NCBI RefSeq assembly: GCF_009659535.1
Contig: NZ_VJZZ01000001.1
Span: 759,424-823,423, forward strand
Source of the DNA: Aggregicoccus sp. 17bor-14
Lineage (GTDB): Bacteria > Myxococcota > Myxococcia > Myxococcales > Myxococcaceae
DNA length: 64,000 nucleotides
Direction: 5' to 3'
The notes under the pieces were generated by a model. That model searched no databases, had not been told where the DNA came from, and saw nothing but the letters and a program-made list of their open reading frames with translations. Positions 23,806 through 32,650 of the stretch are shown here, one piece after another. Position numbers and translations under genes: made by a program. The first letter of the stretch is position 1, and each line of letters begins with the position of its first letter.

Positions 23806-26223
23806 ATGCGTCGCGCCCTCGCTGGCCTCGTCGGCCTCCTTTGCGCCCTCGGCAGTGCCTCGTGCATGCCGGTCCTGGACGGACAGGATACGAACCTTGC
23901 CGGCCAGGACGTGCGGCTGACCCTGCTCCACACGTCGGACATCCACTCGCGCCTGATCCCGTACGACTTCGCTCCGCTGAAGACGGACACGGACCTGGGC
24001 ATCATCCCCGAGGCGGGCCCCTTCGGCGGCGCCACGCGCATCGCCGCGCTGCTCAAGCGCGAGCGCGCGAAGAGCAGCCGCGTGCTGCACCTGGACTCCG
24101 GTGACTGCTTCCAGGGCGCGCCCATCTTCAACCTGAACTCGGGCGAGGCGGAGTTCCGCTTCCTCTCCCAGGTGGGCCTCAACAGCGCGGTCGTGGGCAA
24201 CCACGAGTTCGACGCCGGCGCCCTCAACTTCTCCAACAAGGCGCGCGACTTCGCGACCTTCCCCCTGCTCGCGGCGAACTACCAGTGGGAGGACCCGCGC
24301 GAGCCCGGCAGCAACCAGACCGCCTACCGCACCGAGCCCTACACCATCCACAACGTGCAGGGCCTGAAGGTGGCCGTCATCGGCATGGCCAACATCAGCT
24401 CGCTCAACTCGCTGGTGGAGGGCGGCAACAGCATGCAGGCCACCCCGCTCGAGCAGAACGAGATCGCGCGCGCCTACGTGGACCTGCTGCGCCCGGTGGT
24501 GGACCTGGTGGTGATCGTGAGCCACCTGGGCCTCACCGAGGACCAGGATCTCATCCAGGGCTACACCGCCTACTACGAGTGGAGCCGCGCCAAGGAGTTC
24601 GTGCAGCGCAAGAACCAGCCCTGGACGGTGCTCGAGCGCACCGGCGACGAGAGCGACCCCAAGAGCGTGGTGAAGGTGCGCATCCCGGGCGTGGTGGGCA
24701 TCGACGTGGTGCTGGGCGGCCACCTGCACGTGGTGCTCAACCCGCCGCAGACGGTGACGGACCCCTCGGGCCGCAAGGTGGTGCTCAGCCACTCCGGCGC
24801 GTTCGCCAAGTACGTGGGCCGCCTGGACCTGATGGTGCACGTGCCCTCCGCGGAGGAGGTGGCGGCCAACGGCAACCTCAACGGCGCCGAGGTCGTGAGC
24901 CACGACTACAGGGTGCTGCCGGTGGACGGGCTCTGGTGCGACGACGCCATGCGCAAGTACTACCAGGACGTGGCGCGCTTCTGGGCCCCCGGTGAGTTCC
25001 TCGCCAACGCGGACGTGCGCCGCGCCATGGCGGCCTGCGGCAACCAGGAGGACCGCCTCACCACCGAGCTGCTGCAGCCCTACATCCTCGGCATGGACTA
25101 CGGCCTGCAGCTCACCAGCATCTTCGCCTACGCGCCCAAGGACGTGACCCGCCGCAACAACAACGCGGGCGGCGACTCGCCGCTGGGCAACCTCACCGCG
25201 GACTCGATGCGCAAGCGGCGCAACGTGGACGTGGAGATGGCGCTGACCAACACCCTGGGCATCCGCGACAACCTCTACGCGGGCGTGATCACCCAGGAGT
25301 CCATGTTCAACGTGTTCCCCTTCGAGAACACCATCAACCGCATGTACCTCTCCGGCACCGAGGTGCAGGAGATGCTGGACTTCGTCGCCGAGCGCTCCGC
25401 CTCGCGCGGCTGCGCGGCCCAGGCGCAGATCTCCGGCGCGCGCTTCACCATGGACTGCGTGCAGGTGCAGCTCAACGACCTGCGCTTCCCCTGTGACCCG
25501 CAGCAGGGCGGCGCGAACATGTGCCCGGGCACGGCCGCCGAGCGCGAGGGGCACAACCCCTGGCAGTGCCTCGAGAGCGACCTCAACGGCTACCGCTGCT
25601 ACGCGAACCCCGCCTACGACATCTCCATCAACGGCAAGGCGCTGGACAAGCACACCACCTACGCGGTCGCGGTGAACGACTACATCGCCAAGGGCGGCTC
25701 GGGCTTCAACGTGCTCAAGCGCAACACCACGCGCTTCGAGACCGGCATCAGCCTGCGCGACTCGCTCATCGGCTACATGCAGGGCCTGTGCAGCTGCGAC
25801 GAGATCCTCGCCGGCGCGACGACCTCGAAGACGGGCGAGTACTGCGGCGTGCTCACCAACGGCCACTACGAGGTGGACACCGCCACCATCGGCGCGTGCC
25901 AGACCGCCAAGGCCTTCAAGGACGCGCTGTCCAAGAAGGTGGGCAGCTGCACCTGCGGGCAGCTGCTGCAGAAGGGCTTCGACCCCACGGGCTGCAACGC
26001 CGAGGGCGTGGCGACCGCGGCGGACGCGCAGGCCCAGTGCGACGTGCCTGCCGGCCCCTACACGGGCCGCTGCAGCTGCAAGGAGGCGCTCACCGCCGGT
26101 GAGGGCACCGAGTCCGCGTGCGGCTTCATCACGCCGCAGCTCAAGCAGTTCTGCCAGAACCCGACCTCGGTGGCCGTGGCCCCGGTGGTCGAGGACGGCC
26201 GCATCGGCCGGAGGGTGAAGTAG
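23806..26223 (+). CDS. 5'-nucleotidase/UshA-like metallophosphoesterase lipoprotein
   Basis: 805 aa. The signal peptide ends in SASC (Cys 20), an acceptable lipobox, so the protein is probably lipid-anchored. A calcineurin-like metallophosphoesterase domain carries the dimetal ligands in LLHTSDIHSR (41-50), LDSGDCFQGAP, VGNHEFDAG (130-138) and LGGHLHVV (303-310). The 5'-nucleotidase C-terminal domain follows (RRNNNAGGDSPLGNLTADSM, VFPFENTINRMYLSG). The last 150 residues are unusual: three cysteine-rich units of the form CSCDEIL, CTCGQLL and CSCKEAL. The family releases phosphate from nucleotides or UDP-sugars outside the cell. The next gene's ATG directly follows the stop codon, so the two are coupled. 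Confidence 0.85.
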   Translation: MRRALAGLVGLLCALGSASCMPVLDGQDTNLAGQDVRLTLLHTSDIHSRLIPYDFAPLKTDTDLGIIPEAGPFGGATRIAALLKRERAKSSRVLHLDSGDCFQGAPIFNLNSGEAEFRFLSQVGLNSAVVGNHEFDAGALNFSNKARDFATFPLLAANYQWEDPREPGSNQTAYRTEPYTIHNVQGLKVAVIGMANISSLNSLVEGGNSMQATPLEQNEIARAYVDLLRPVVDLVVIVSHLGLTEDQDLIQGYTAYYEWSRAKEFVQRKNQPWTVLERTGDESDPKSVVKVRIPGVVGIDVVLGGHLHVVLNPPQTVTDPSGRKVVLSHSGAFAKYVGRLDLMVHVPSAEEVAANGNLNGAEVVSHDYRVLPVDGLWCDDAMRKYYQDVARFWAPGEFLANADVRRAMAACGNQEDRLTTELLQPYILGMDYGLQLTSIFAYAPKDVTRRNNNAGGDSPLGNLTADSMRKRRNVDVEMALTNTLGIRDNLYAGVITQESMFNVFPFENTINRMYLSGTEVQEMLDFVAERSASRGCAAQAQISGARFTMDCVQVQLNDLRFPCDPQQGGANMCPGTAAEREGHNPWQCLESDLNGYRCYANPAYDISINGKALDKHTTYAVAVNDYIAKGGSGFNVLKRNTTRFETGISLRDSLIGYMQGLCSCDEILAGATTSKTGEYCGVLTNGHYEVDTATIGACQTAKAFKDALSKKVGSCTCGQLLQKGFDPTGCNAEGVATAADAQAQCDVPAGPYTGRCSCKEALTAGEGTESACGFITPQLKQFCQNPTSVAVAPVVEDGRIGRRVK

Positions 26224-28263
26224 ATGAAGCGCCTGACCTTTGCCGCGGCGGCCCTGCTGCTCGCCGCTCCCGCCTGCTACACCAAGACCCCGGACGCCGC
26301 CGCCGCCGGCGTCAGCTCGTTCCGCGTGGAGATCAAGGGCCTGTACCCCGCCTCCGCAGCCGCGGCGGCGGACGGCACGCGCGCCCCGCTGCCCGTGGAG
26401 GTCACCTGCGCGGCGCAGTACGGGAACGACCAGACCCAGGTGCCCGCGGACAAGCGCGGCACCGAGGGCTGCCGCTACGTCATCCCGCACGGCTCGGTGG
26501 ACGTGGCGCTGGCCATCACCGCGCTGGACGCGGACGGCCAGCGCTTCACCGGCTTCAGCGGCCCGGTCGCCTTCCGCGTGGTGCCCGGTGACCTCACGGA
26601 CGCGAACACCACCCGCTGGGCGCAGGTGACCGAGGGCCTCGCCACCGGCACCGTGCGCGTCTCGCACGTCTACGGCGAGGTGCGGATCTGGGTGGAGGAC
26701 GCCCCCATCGCGGTGGACTACGTGGACGGCGGCGTGCGCCTGGACATGGACGGCGGCGTGGAGGTGGCGGGCCAGCTGCCTCCGGAGAGCAACGTCGCGC
26801 ACACCTACGTGAGCGGCGTCTCGCCCGCGGTGCTCTTCGACGAGCCCAGCCTCGCGGCGGTGCAGCAGCCGGACGGCTTCGACAACAAGTCCTCTCCCTT
26901 CGTGGGGCAGTTCGTCAAGATCGGCCGCGCGCCCGAGGCCGGTGCGCCGCTCCTGCACCACTGCCTGCCGGGTGACCCCAACGACGGCCAGCCCATGACC
27001 CTGGTGGTCACCGGCACGGACCCCTCCGGCTTCTACGTGACGGACGTCACCTCCTGCCGCATCCCGGAGGTGCGCTCGGGCAGCAGCATCATGCTCGAGC
27101 CCTCGGGCTTCTTCCCGGGCACCTACGGCGCGATGTTCGTCTACAACTACAACTACCCCGAGGGCCTGGACCGCGGCGACCTGCTGTGGACGCTCTCCGG
27201 CTCGGTGGCGGAGTTCTCCGGCGCCACCCAGATGTCCTTCCCGGCCTGGACCGTGCGCGACCACGTGCGCCAGACGGAGAAGGACCCGTCCAAGTGGGAG
27301 AAGTACATCCCGGCCCCGGTGGAGCTGAACCTGCGCACCTGCGCGGTCTCCAACGTGTTCGCGCCCTTCGTCACCGACGAGCTGTGCGGCTACAGCAACG
27401 CGAACGTGAAGATCGAGAGCCTCGAGTCCGCGCTGGTGCAGCTCAAGGGCGTGAAGCTGCCCGAGGTGATGGTCAGCTGCGACAAGAACGGCGACGGCCA
27501 GGTGCCCTTCTTCTGCCAGACGAAGGACGCGAACGGGCAGTGGCTGTGGGGCGAGTGCCCCGGCGGCGCGCTCAGCGCCAACGACACCGCCGAGCGCACC
27601 TGCAACGCGGACTGCACCAGCGGCCACGGCCAGTTCGAGGGCAAGGTGTGCGCCGAGAAGACCACCTACAACAGCTTCGGCCAGTTCGTGGTGGAGATGG
27701 CGGGCCCGGGCCCGGCCGCCGCCCACCTGGACGACAGCGTGCCGGCGCGCCTGCCGAGCACCGCCGTGACGGCGGGCACCCCCGCGCGCACCACCACCTT
27801 CTGGCCCGCGGGCAGCCAGCTGCGCGTGTGGTGCAACGTGCCGGTGCACGTGGCCTTCGGCCAGAGCGCGGTGACGGCCACCGTGGACGACGCGCTGCTC
27901 GAGGCGAACACCCGCCTGGAGCACCTGGTGGACAGCAGCGGCGGCTACGTGTCCTTCCTCGCGGACGGCACCACCGCTGCCGACAGCGCGTGCTGGGTGG
28001 GCGCCAACTCCCACACCCGCATCAGCGTGCTCACCCGCGACGCGGCGCCGGAGCTCAAGCCGGACTGCGACGACAGCGGCAGCACGGCCGAGGCCGCCAA
28101 CTGCCGCGCCCTGCGCGCCGCCACCTACGACATCACGGGCCACCTGAAGCAGATCCAGGCGGGCCGGCCCCGGTGGCTGGTCACCCCGCGCGACGTGGAC
28201 GACATCTGCTGCTACCCGGGCAAGGGGCTCAGCTGCCCCAAGTCCATCAAGGCCTGTCCGTAG
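26224..28263 (+). CDS. Large lipoprotein of unknown function
   Basis: 679 aa. A signal peptide ends LLLAAPAC (Cys 18), a good lipobox. No family is recognised. The N-terminal part contains beta-sandwich-like stretches (SSFRVEIKGLYPAS, ALDADGQRFTGFSGPVAFRV, VRIWVEDAPIAVDYVDGGV). A calcium-loop-like DKNGDGQVPF and a cysteine cluster (FFCQTKDANGQWLWGECPGG, then TCNADCTSGHG) lie near residue 420-480. The end holds more cysteines (DVDDICCYPGKGLSCPKS). The ATG touches the stop of the nucleotidase-like gene, with GGAGG about 9 bases upstream, so they are probably made together and may work on the same surface substrate. Confidence 0.72.
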   Translation: MKRLTFAAAALLLAAPACYTKTPDAAAAGVSSFRVEIKGLYPASAAAAADGTRAPLPVEVTCAAQYGNDQTQVPADKRGTEGCRYVIPHGSVDVALAITALDADGQRFTGFSGPVAFRVVPGDLTDANTTRWAQVTEGLATGTVRVSHVYGEVRIWVEDAPIAVDYVDGGVRLDMDGGVEVAGQLPPESNVAHTYVSGVSPAVLFDEPSLAAVQQPDGFDNKSSPFVGQFVKIGRAPEAGAPLLHHCLPGDPNDGQPMTLVVTGTDPSGFYVTDVTSCRIPEVRSGSSIMLEPSGFFPGTYGAMFVYNYNYPEGLDRGDLLWTLSGSVAEFSGATQMSFPAWTVRDHVRQTEKDPSKWEKYIPAPVELNLRTCAVSNVFAPFVTDELCGYSNANVKIESLESALVQLKGVKLPEVMVSCDKNGDGQVPFFCQTKDANGQWLWGECPGGALSANDTAERTCNADCTSGHGQFEGKVCAEKTTYNSFGQFVVEMAGPGPAAAHLDDSVPARLPSTAVTAGTPARTTTFWPAGSQLRVWCNVPVHVAFGQSAVTATVDDALLEANTRLEHLVDSSGGYVSFLADGTTAADSACWVGANSHTRISVLTRDAAPELKPDCDDSGSTAEAANCRALRAATYDITGHLKQIQAGRPRWLVTPRDVDDICCYPGKGLSCPKSIKACP

Positions 28264-28295
28264 CCTTCACCCCACAACGCTGAACGTCACACCAG

Positions 28296-28321
28296 GCGCC
28301 CTGCCCTCGCGGGCAGGGCGC
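28296..28321. other. Intergenic 11-bp hairpin between lipoprotein and barrel genes
   Basis: Perfect stem GCGCCCTGCCC/GGGCAGGGCGC with loop TCGC in the 114-base gap before the barrel gene. There is no T-tract, so it could be an attenuating, processing or mRNA-stabilising element rather than a full terminator. Confidence 0.5.
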
Positions 28322-28377
28322 AGGAGGGCGCAGCCCGCCCCCAAAAGCGGCTGCGTCTGAGGAGAGGGAGTAACAAC

Positions 28378-29883
28378 ATGCTGCGCCGTATGGCCCTGAC
28401 CGGGCTCCTGTTCGCTTCCGCGCCCGCGTGGGCCGGCGACTTCGTGGACACCCGTCTGTCCTTCGTCTTCGCCGACGACAACATCCTCAAGGGCGCGGGC
28501 GAGACCTCGCCCAACAGCCCCAGCGCGCGCTTCGGAGCGGGCCGGCAGAACACCCAGTTCTACGACAACTTCAACACCAAGTTCTCCGGCTTCGAGACGC
28601 TGTCGAACCTGGTGCTCTACAAGAAGATGCCGGCCTTCTTCACGGGGCTCACCACCGAGGCGGCCTTCACGGTGCTCGTGCTCGAGCAGCCGTCCGGCGG
28701 CATCACGCTGCGCGACAACTCCAGCTACATCCGGCTCAACTACACGCCGCCGGGCTGGGGCGAGCGGGAGGGCATCTCGCTCACCGGCTTCCCGGTGGAC
28801 GCGGACCGCATGCGCCTGGGCTTCGCCTACCGCATCAGCTGGGGCGGCTCGGGCATCTTCGCGAGCCGCGCCTTCAGCAACGGCGTGCCGGGCGCGAAGC
28901 TGCAGCTCACGCGCGACCGCTGGTACGCCTTCGTGGGCGCCAAGACGGGCGTGGTGCAGAACGACATCATCCGCGAGCAGGAGACCGTGTACGGGGCGCT
29001 CGCGGGCGCGGGCGTGGACCTGACGGAGAACCTGCGCCTGGAGGCCAACGGCGGCTTCTTCCAGAAGGGGCTCATCCCGGCGCTCGCCACCCTGGGCATC
29101 GAGGCGCCGGTGAACTCCGCGGGCGTGAGCGCGCAGGCCGTGTACCACGTGGGCGTGCCCGTGGGCACCAGCGTGGACCTGCGCCTGTACCGCAACGACC
29201 CGGACGTGTATCAGCGCTTCTTCACCCCCGTGCAGTACCCGGGCGGCCTGAGCTACTCGGTGAGCGCGGAGGCCAGCTACCTCACCCAGACGCTCTCGGA
29301 CCCGGACGAGTTCGGCACCACCGTGCCCCAGGGCGCGCGCGCCGCGGCGCTGCAGGCGAGCATGAAGTACGACTTCCTGCGCGTGCACCTGCTCGGCCTC
29401 GCGCGCGACATCTCGTTCATCCAGTTCGAGGTGCCCGGCTTCCCGCCCTTCACCGACTTCCCGGACGGCACGAAGCTCAAGCCGGAGATGTTCGTGGCCG
29501 GCGGCGCCGACTACCACTTCCCCTCCATCCACTTCACGCCCGGCTTCATCCTCGGCGTGCAGCAGCCGGCGAGCGCGCGCACCACGCAGGGCCTGGGCGG
29601 CAACAACCCGCCCCCGGGCCTCACTGGCGGCCGCACCGTCGTCTTCCGTGACGTGAACCAGGTCACGGTGCTGCCCGAGGGCGAGGACGCGCAGCCCATC
29701 TTCAGCGCGAAGACCACCTTCCGCTGGGACATCTCGGAGAGCGTCGCCGCGGTGGGCGAGGTCTATTACACCTACGACACCAACCGCGTGACCTTCCGCG
29801 ACGACCTCACCGGCGTGGCGCAGCCCAGCTTCGTGGATCCCCACGGCGTGGGCTTCAACACCATGCTGCAGGCGCGCTTCTAA
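28378..29883 (+). CDS. Outer-membrane beta-barrel protein of unknown function
   Basis: 501 aa. Signal peptide at residues 1-19 (cut after AWA). The mature sequence alternates short amphipathic strands with Gly/Asn/Asp turns (LRLEANGGFFQKG, GVSAQAVYHVGVPVGTSVDL, SYSVSAEASYLTQTL, SVAAVGEVYYTYDTNRVTF) and ends in Phe (MLQARF), the usual terminal signal for barrel assembly. No Cys in the mature part. It follows two lipoprotein genes on the same strand after a hairpin-containing gap. A pore for products of the nucleotidase-like enzyme is one idea, but there is no direct evidence. AGGAGAGGGAG precedes the ATG. Confidence 0.75.
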   Translation: MLRRMALTGLLFASAPAWAGDFVDTRLSFVFADDNILKGAGETSPNSPSARFGAGRQNTQFYDNFNTKFSGFETLSNLVLYKKMPAFFTGLTTEAAFTVLVLEQPSGGITLRDNSSYIRLNYTPPGWGEREGISLTGFPVDADRMRLGFAYRISWGGSGIFASRAFSNGVPGAKLQLTRDRWYAFVGAKTGVVQNDIIREQETVYGALAGAGVDLTENLRLEANGGFFQKGLIPALATLGIEAPVNSAGVSAQAVYHVGVPVGTSVDLRLYRNDPDVYQRFFTPVQYPGGLSYSVSAEASYLTQTLSDPDEFGTTVPQGARAAALQASMKYDFLRVHLLGLARDISFIQFEVPGFPPFTDFPDGTKLKPEMFVAGGADYHFPSIHFTPGFILGVQQPASARTTQGLGGNNPPPGLTGGRTVVFRDVNQVTVLPEGEDAQPIFSAKTTFRWDISESVAAVGEVYYTYDTNRVTFRDDLTGVAQPSFVDPHGVGFNTMLQARF

Positions 29884-29913
29884 CGGCGCGCGTCCCGGCC
29901 TCCGCTCGCAGCG

Positions 29914-31746
29914 TCAGTGGGCGGAGGTCATCCGCACCACCTCCTCGAAGGAGGTGGTGCCCTGGGCCAGCTTGCGCACCGCGCTCTCGCGCAGGGTGCG
30001 CATGCCGGCCCTCCTCGCGGCCTGCAGCAGCTCGGGCTGCGGGGCGCCGTGCGCGATGAGCTCCTTGAGCTCTCCCGCGGTGCCCACGATCTCGAAGGCG
30101 CCCGTGCGGCCGTAGAAGCCGGTGCCGCGGCAGCGCACGCAGCCACCCCCGCGCAGGAGCCGCACGCCTCCGGGGAGCAGCGGCAGCGGGGCCTGCAGCG
30201 CGGTGAGCTCGTCCGGGGTGAGCACCGTCTCCTGGGCGCAGTGCGCGCAGACGCGGCGCAGCAGGCGCTGCGCCATCACGCCGAGCAGCGCCGAGGCGAG
30301 CAGGAAGGGCGGGATCCCGAGGTCGCGCATGCGGCTCACCGCGCCGAGCGCGTCGTTGGTGTGCAGCGTGCTGAGCACCAGGTGGCCGGTGAGGGCCGCC
30401 TGGATGGCGTTCTCGGCGGTCTCCGCGTCGCGGATCTCACCGACCATGATCACGTCCGGGTCCTGGCGCAGGATGTGGCGCAGCGCGCCCGCGAAGTCGA
30501 GCCCCACCTTGGGCTGCACCTGCACCTGGTTGAACGCGTCCCACACCATCTCGATGGGATCCTCGATGGTGGTGACGTTCACGTCCGTGCCCGCGAGCGC
30601 CTTGAGCGCCGAGTACAGCGTGGTGGTCTTCCCGCTGCCCGTGGGACCGGTCACCAGCACCAGCCCGTGCGGCTGATCGATCCACGACTCGAACAGCCCC
30701 TTCTCGTCCGGCTCGAAGCCCAGCTCCGCGATGTCCTGCACCAGTGTCTCGGGGTCGAAGATGCGCACCACCACCTTCTCGCCGAAGGCGGTGGGCAGCG
30801 TGCTCACGCGCAGCTCGATCTCGCGCCCCTCGCGCTCCGTCTTGATGCGCCCGTCCTGCGGCTTGCGCCGCTCGGAGATGTCCATGCGCGCGAGCATCTT
30901 CACGCGGCTGACCACCGGCGCGTGCACGCCCTGCGGCAGCGTGTACGCGGGGTGCAGCACGCCGTCGATGCGCAGGCGCACCAGGCTCGCCTCGCGCTTG
31001 GGCTCGATGTGGATGTCGGACGCGCGGTTGTCGTAGGCGTAGCGCAGCAGGTAGTCCACCGCCTGCACGATGGGGCGGTCGCTCGCCTCGAGCTCCTGGT
31101 TGCCGCTGAGCGACACCAGCTGCTCGAAGTTCGCGATCTGCGGCGCCACACCGAAGTCCGTGGCCGCCTGCGCCAAGGTGCGCTTGAAGCCGTAGATCTC
31201 CGCGATGAGCTTGAGGATGTCCCCCTTCGCCGAGAGCACCGGGGTGATGGGCACGCCCGCCAGCTGCTGCAGGTTCGCGAAGAGCTCCCCGTCGAAGGGG
31301 TTGGCCACCGCCACCACCAGCCGGCCTCCCTCCCCGCGCTCGAGCGGGAGCAGCACGTGCTTCTGCGCGAAGGGGCGCGACACCGTGCGTGTCGACAGCT
31401 GCATGTCCACCTTGAGCGGGTCGATCTTCCGGTAGGCGATCCCTGCGGCCCGCGCCGCCGCCTCCGTCACCCGGTCCTCGTCCAGCACGCCGCGCCCGTC
31501 GGGCAGCGCCACCTGGAACGCCGCGACGATCTCCACCGGGCTGACCTCGTAGCGCGCCGCCTCCTTGCCCGTGGCCCCCTTCGCCTTCAGCACCCGCGCG
31601 CGCGCCGCCGTCTCCCGCGAGAGCACGTCCTGCGCCTGCGCGGGCTGCAGCAGCCCCTGCCCCACCAGCGCCTCGAGCACGAACAGCGTGGAGAAGTCAC
31701 CCCGCGAGCGCGCGAGGGGCGCAGGGGTGGGCTGGGGCTGGGCCAA
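29914..31746 (-). CDS. Type IV pilus/type II secretion-type ATPase (PilB/GspE family)
   Basis: 610 aa hexameric motor ATPase. The N-terminal MshE/GspE-N-like domain spans about residues 20-190. The ATPase core follows: SDIHIEPKREASLVRLRIDG, Walker A VTGPTGSGKTTTLYSAL, Asp box TIEDPIE, Walker B-like DPDVIMVGEIRD and His box LTGHLVLSTLHTND. The four-cysteine zinc site is CAHC...CVRC near residues 505 and 540. Family members power pilus extension or pseudopilus assembly. No pilin, platform or secretin gene is adjacent, so its machine is elsewhere. The ATG is at 31746. Confidence 0.88.
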   Translation of the reverse strand: MAQPQPTPAPLARSRGDFSTLFVLEALVGQGLLQPAQAQDVLSRETAARARVLKAKGATGKEAARYEVSPVEIVAAFQVALPDGRGVLDEDRVTEAAARAAGIAYRKIDPLKVDMQLSTRTVSRPFAQKHVLLPLERGEGGRLVVAVANPFDGELFANLQQLAGVPITPVLSAKGDILKLIAEIYGFKRTLAQAATDFGVAPQIANFEQLVSLSGNQELEASDRPIVQAVDYLLRYAYDNRASDIHIEPKREASLVRLRIDGVLHPAYTLPQGVHAPVVSRVKMLARMDISERRKPQDGRIKTEREGREIELRVSTLPTAFGEKVVVRIFDPETLVQDIAELGFEPDEKGLFESWIDQPHGLVLVTGPTGSGKTTTLYSALKALAGTDVNVTTIEDPIEMVWDAFNQVQVQPKVGLDFAGALRHILRQDPDVIMVGEIRDAETAENAIQAALTGHLVLSTLHTNDALGAVSRMRDLGIPPFLLASALLGVMAQRLLRRVCAHCAQETVLTPDELTALQAPLPLLPGGVRLLRGGGCVRCRGTGFYGRTGAFEIVGTAGELKELIAHGAPQPELLQAARRAGMRTLRESAVRKLAQGTTSFEEVVRMTSAH

Positions 31747-31875
31747 GGCAGAGACCTCCGGAAGGGCGGGCAGGGGCGCAGTATGCGCCAGGAGCGCGGC
31801 GGCGCCCCTTTCCTTGCGCCCCTGTGAACCCGGGGCTCCGGGGCGGCAATCCCTGCCCCTGGAGCGCGGGCGGCC

Positions 31876-32640
31876 TCAGGGCTGCTGCAGGGCCTGCACT
31901 GCCGCTTCCACCAGTGCCTCGGGCGTGGGGCGCTCGGCCACGGCGGCCGCCGGCAGCTCCAGGCGCGCGAGCGCCGCCGCCGTGGTGGGGCCGATCGCCA
32001 CGCGGCGCATCCCCGCCATCCGCGCCCGGCCCGCCGCCTCCGCGAAGGCCTCCGCGGTGCGCGGGCTCGCGAACAACCCCACCTCGGGCGGGGTGGCGTC
32101 CAGCTGCGCGAGCGACTCGGGGGCGAGCCCCGCTGCCTCGGCGCGGTACGCCGTCACCCGCGCCACGCGCACGCCGTGCTCGAGCAGGGCCTCCTCCAGC
32201 TCGCGCCGGCCGTGCTCGGCCGCGGGCAGGAGCACCTCGTCGCCGGCCTCCAGCCGATCCTTGAGGCACTCGAACAGCGCCTCGCCGGTGCCCGCCTCGG
32301 GCTGCGCCGCCACGTTCCAGCCGTGGCCCTCCACCGCGCGCGCGGTCGCCGGGCCCACCGCCGCGAGGCTCACCCGCGCGATGCGCTCCAGGGTGCCCGC
32401 CTCGCGCAGCGCCTCCGCGAAGGCGTCCACCGCGGAGGGGCTCGCGAACACCACCCAGCGGTAGCGGTGCACGCCGTCCGCCGCGGCCGCGAGCGGGCGC
32501 GGATCGTCCGGGGGCTTGAGCTCGAGCAGGGGCAGCGAGATCACCTCGGCGCCCTCGTCCTCGAGCAGGAAGCAGAGCGCCTCCACGCGCTCCTTGGGGC
32601 GCGTCACCAGGACGCGGATGCCTTCGAGTCGCCTCTGCAC
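31876..32640 (-). CDS. hemD: Uroporphyrinogen-III synthase
   Basis: 254 aa enzyme that closes and inverts hydroxymethylbilane to uroporphyrinogen III. The family is poorly conserved; the call rests on the typical N terminus RVLVTRPKERVEALCFLLE, the repeated two-domain layout (VVFASPSAVDAFAEAL and VGLFASPRTAEAFAEA), the IGPTTAAAL motif and its position right after hemC. The GTG at 32640 is chosen since it precedes the first conserved strand; an in-frame GTG lies 9 bases upstream. It is the last gene of the heme operon. Confidence 0.85.
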   Translation of the reverse strand: MQRRLEGIRVLVTRPKERVEALCFLLEDEGAEVISLPLLELKPPDDPRPLAAAADGVHRYRWVVFASPSAVDAFAEALREAGTLERIARVSLAAVGPATARAVEGHGWNVAAQPEAGTGEALFECLKDRLEAGDEVLLPAAEHGRRELEEALLEHGVRVARVTAYRAEAAGLAPESLAQLDATPPEVGLFASPRTAEAFAEAAGRARMAGMRRVAIGPTTAAALARLELPAAAVAERPTPEALVEAAVQALQQP

Positions 32641-32650
32641 GGGGCGCACT

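Noticed and set aside
23773-28143. A 1456-codon open frame on the minus strand opposite the nucleotidase-like and lipoprotein genes
   Set aside because: It mirrors the G/C third-position bias of the real plus-strand genes; the translation is His/Arg/Val/Ala-rich without domains.
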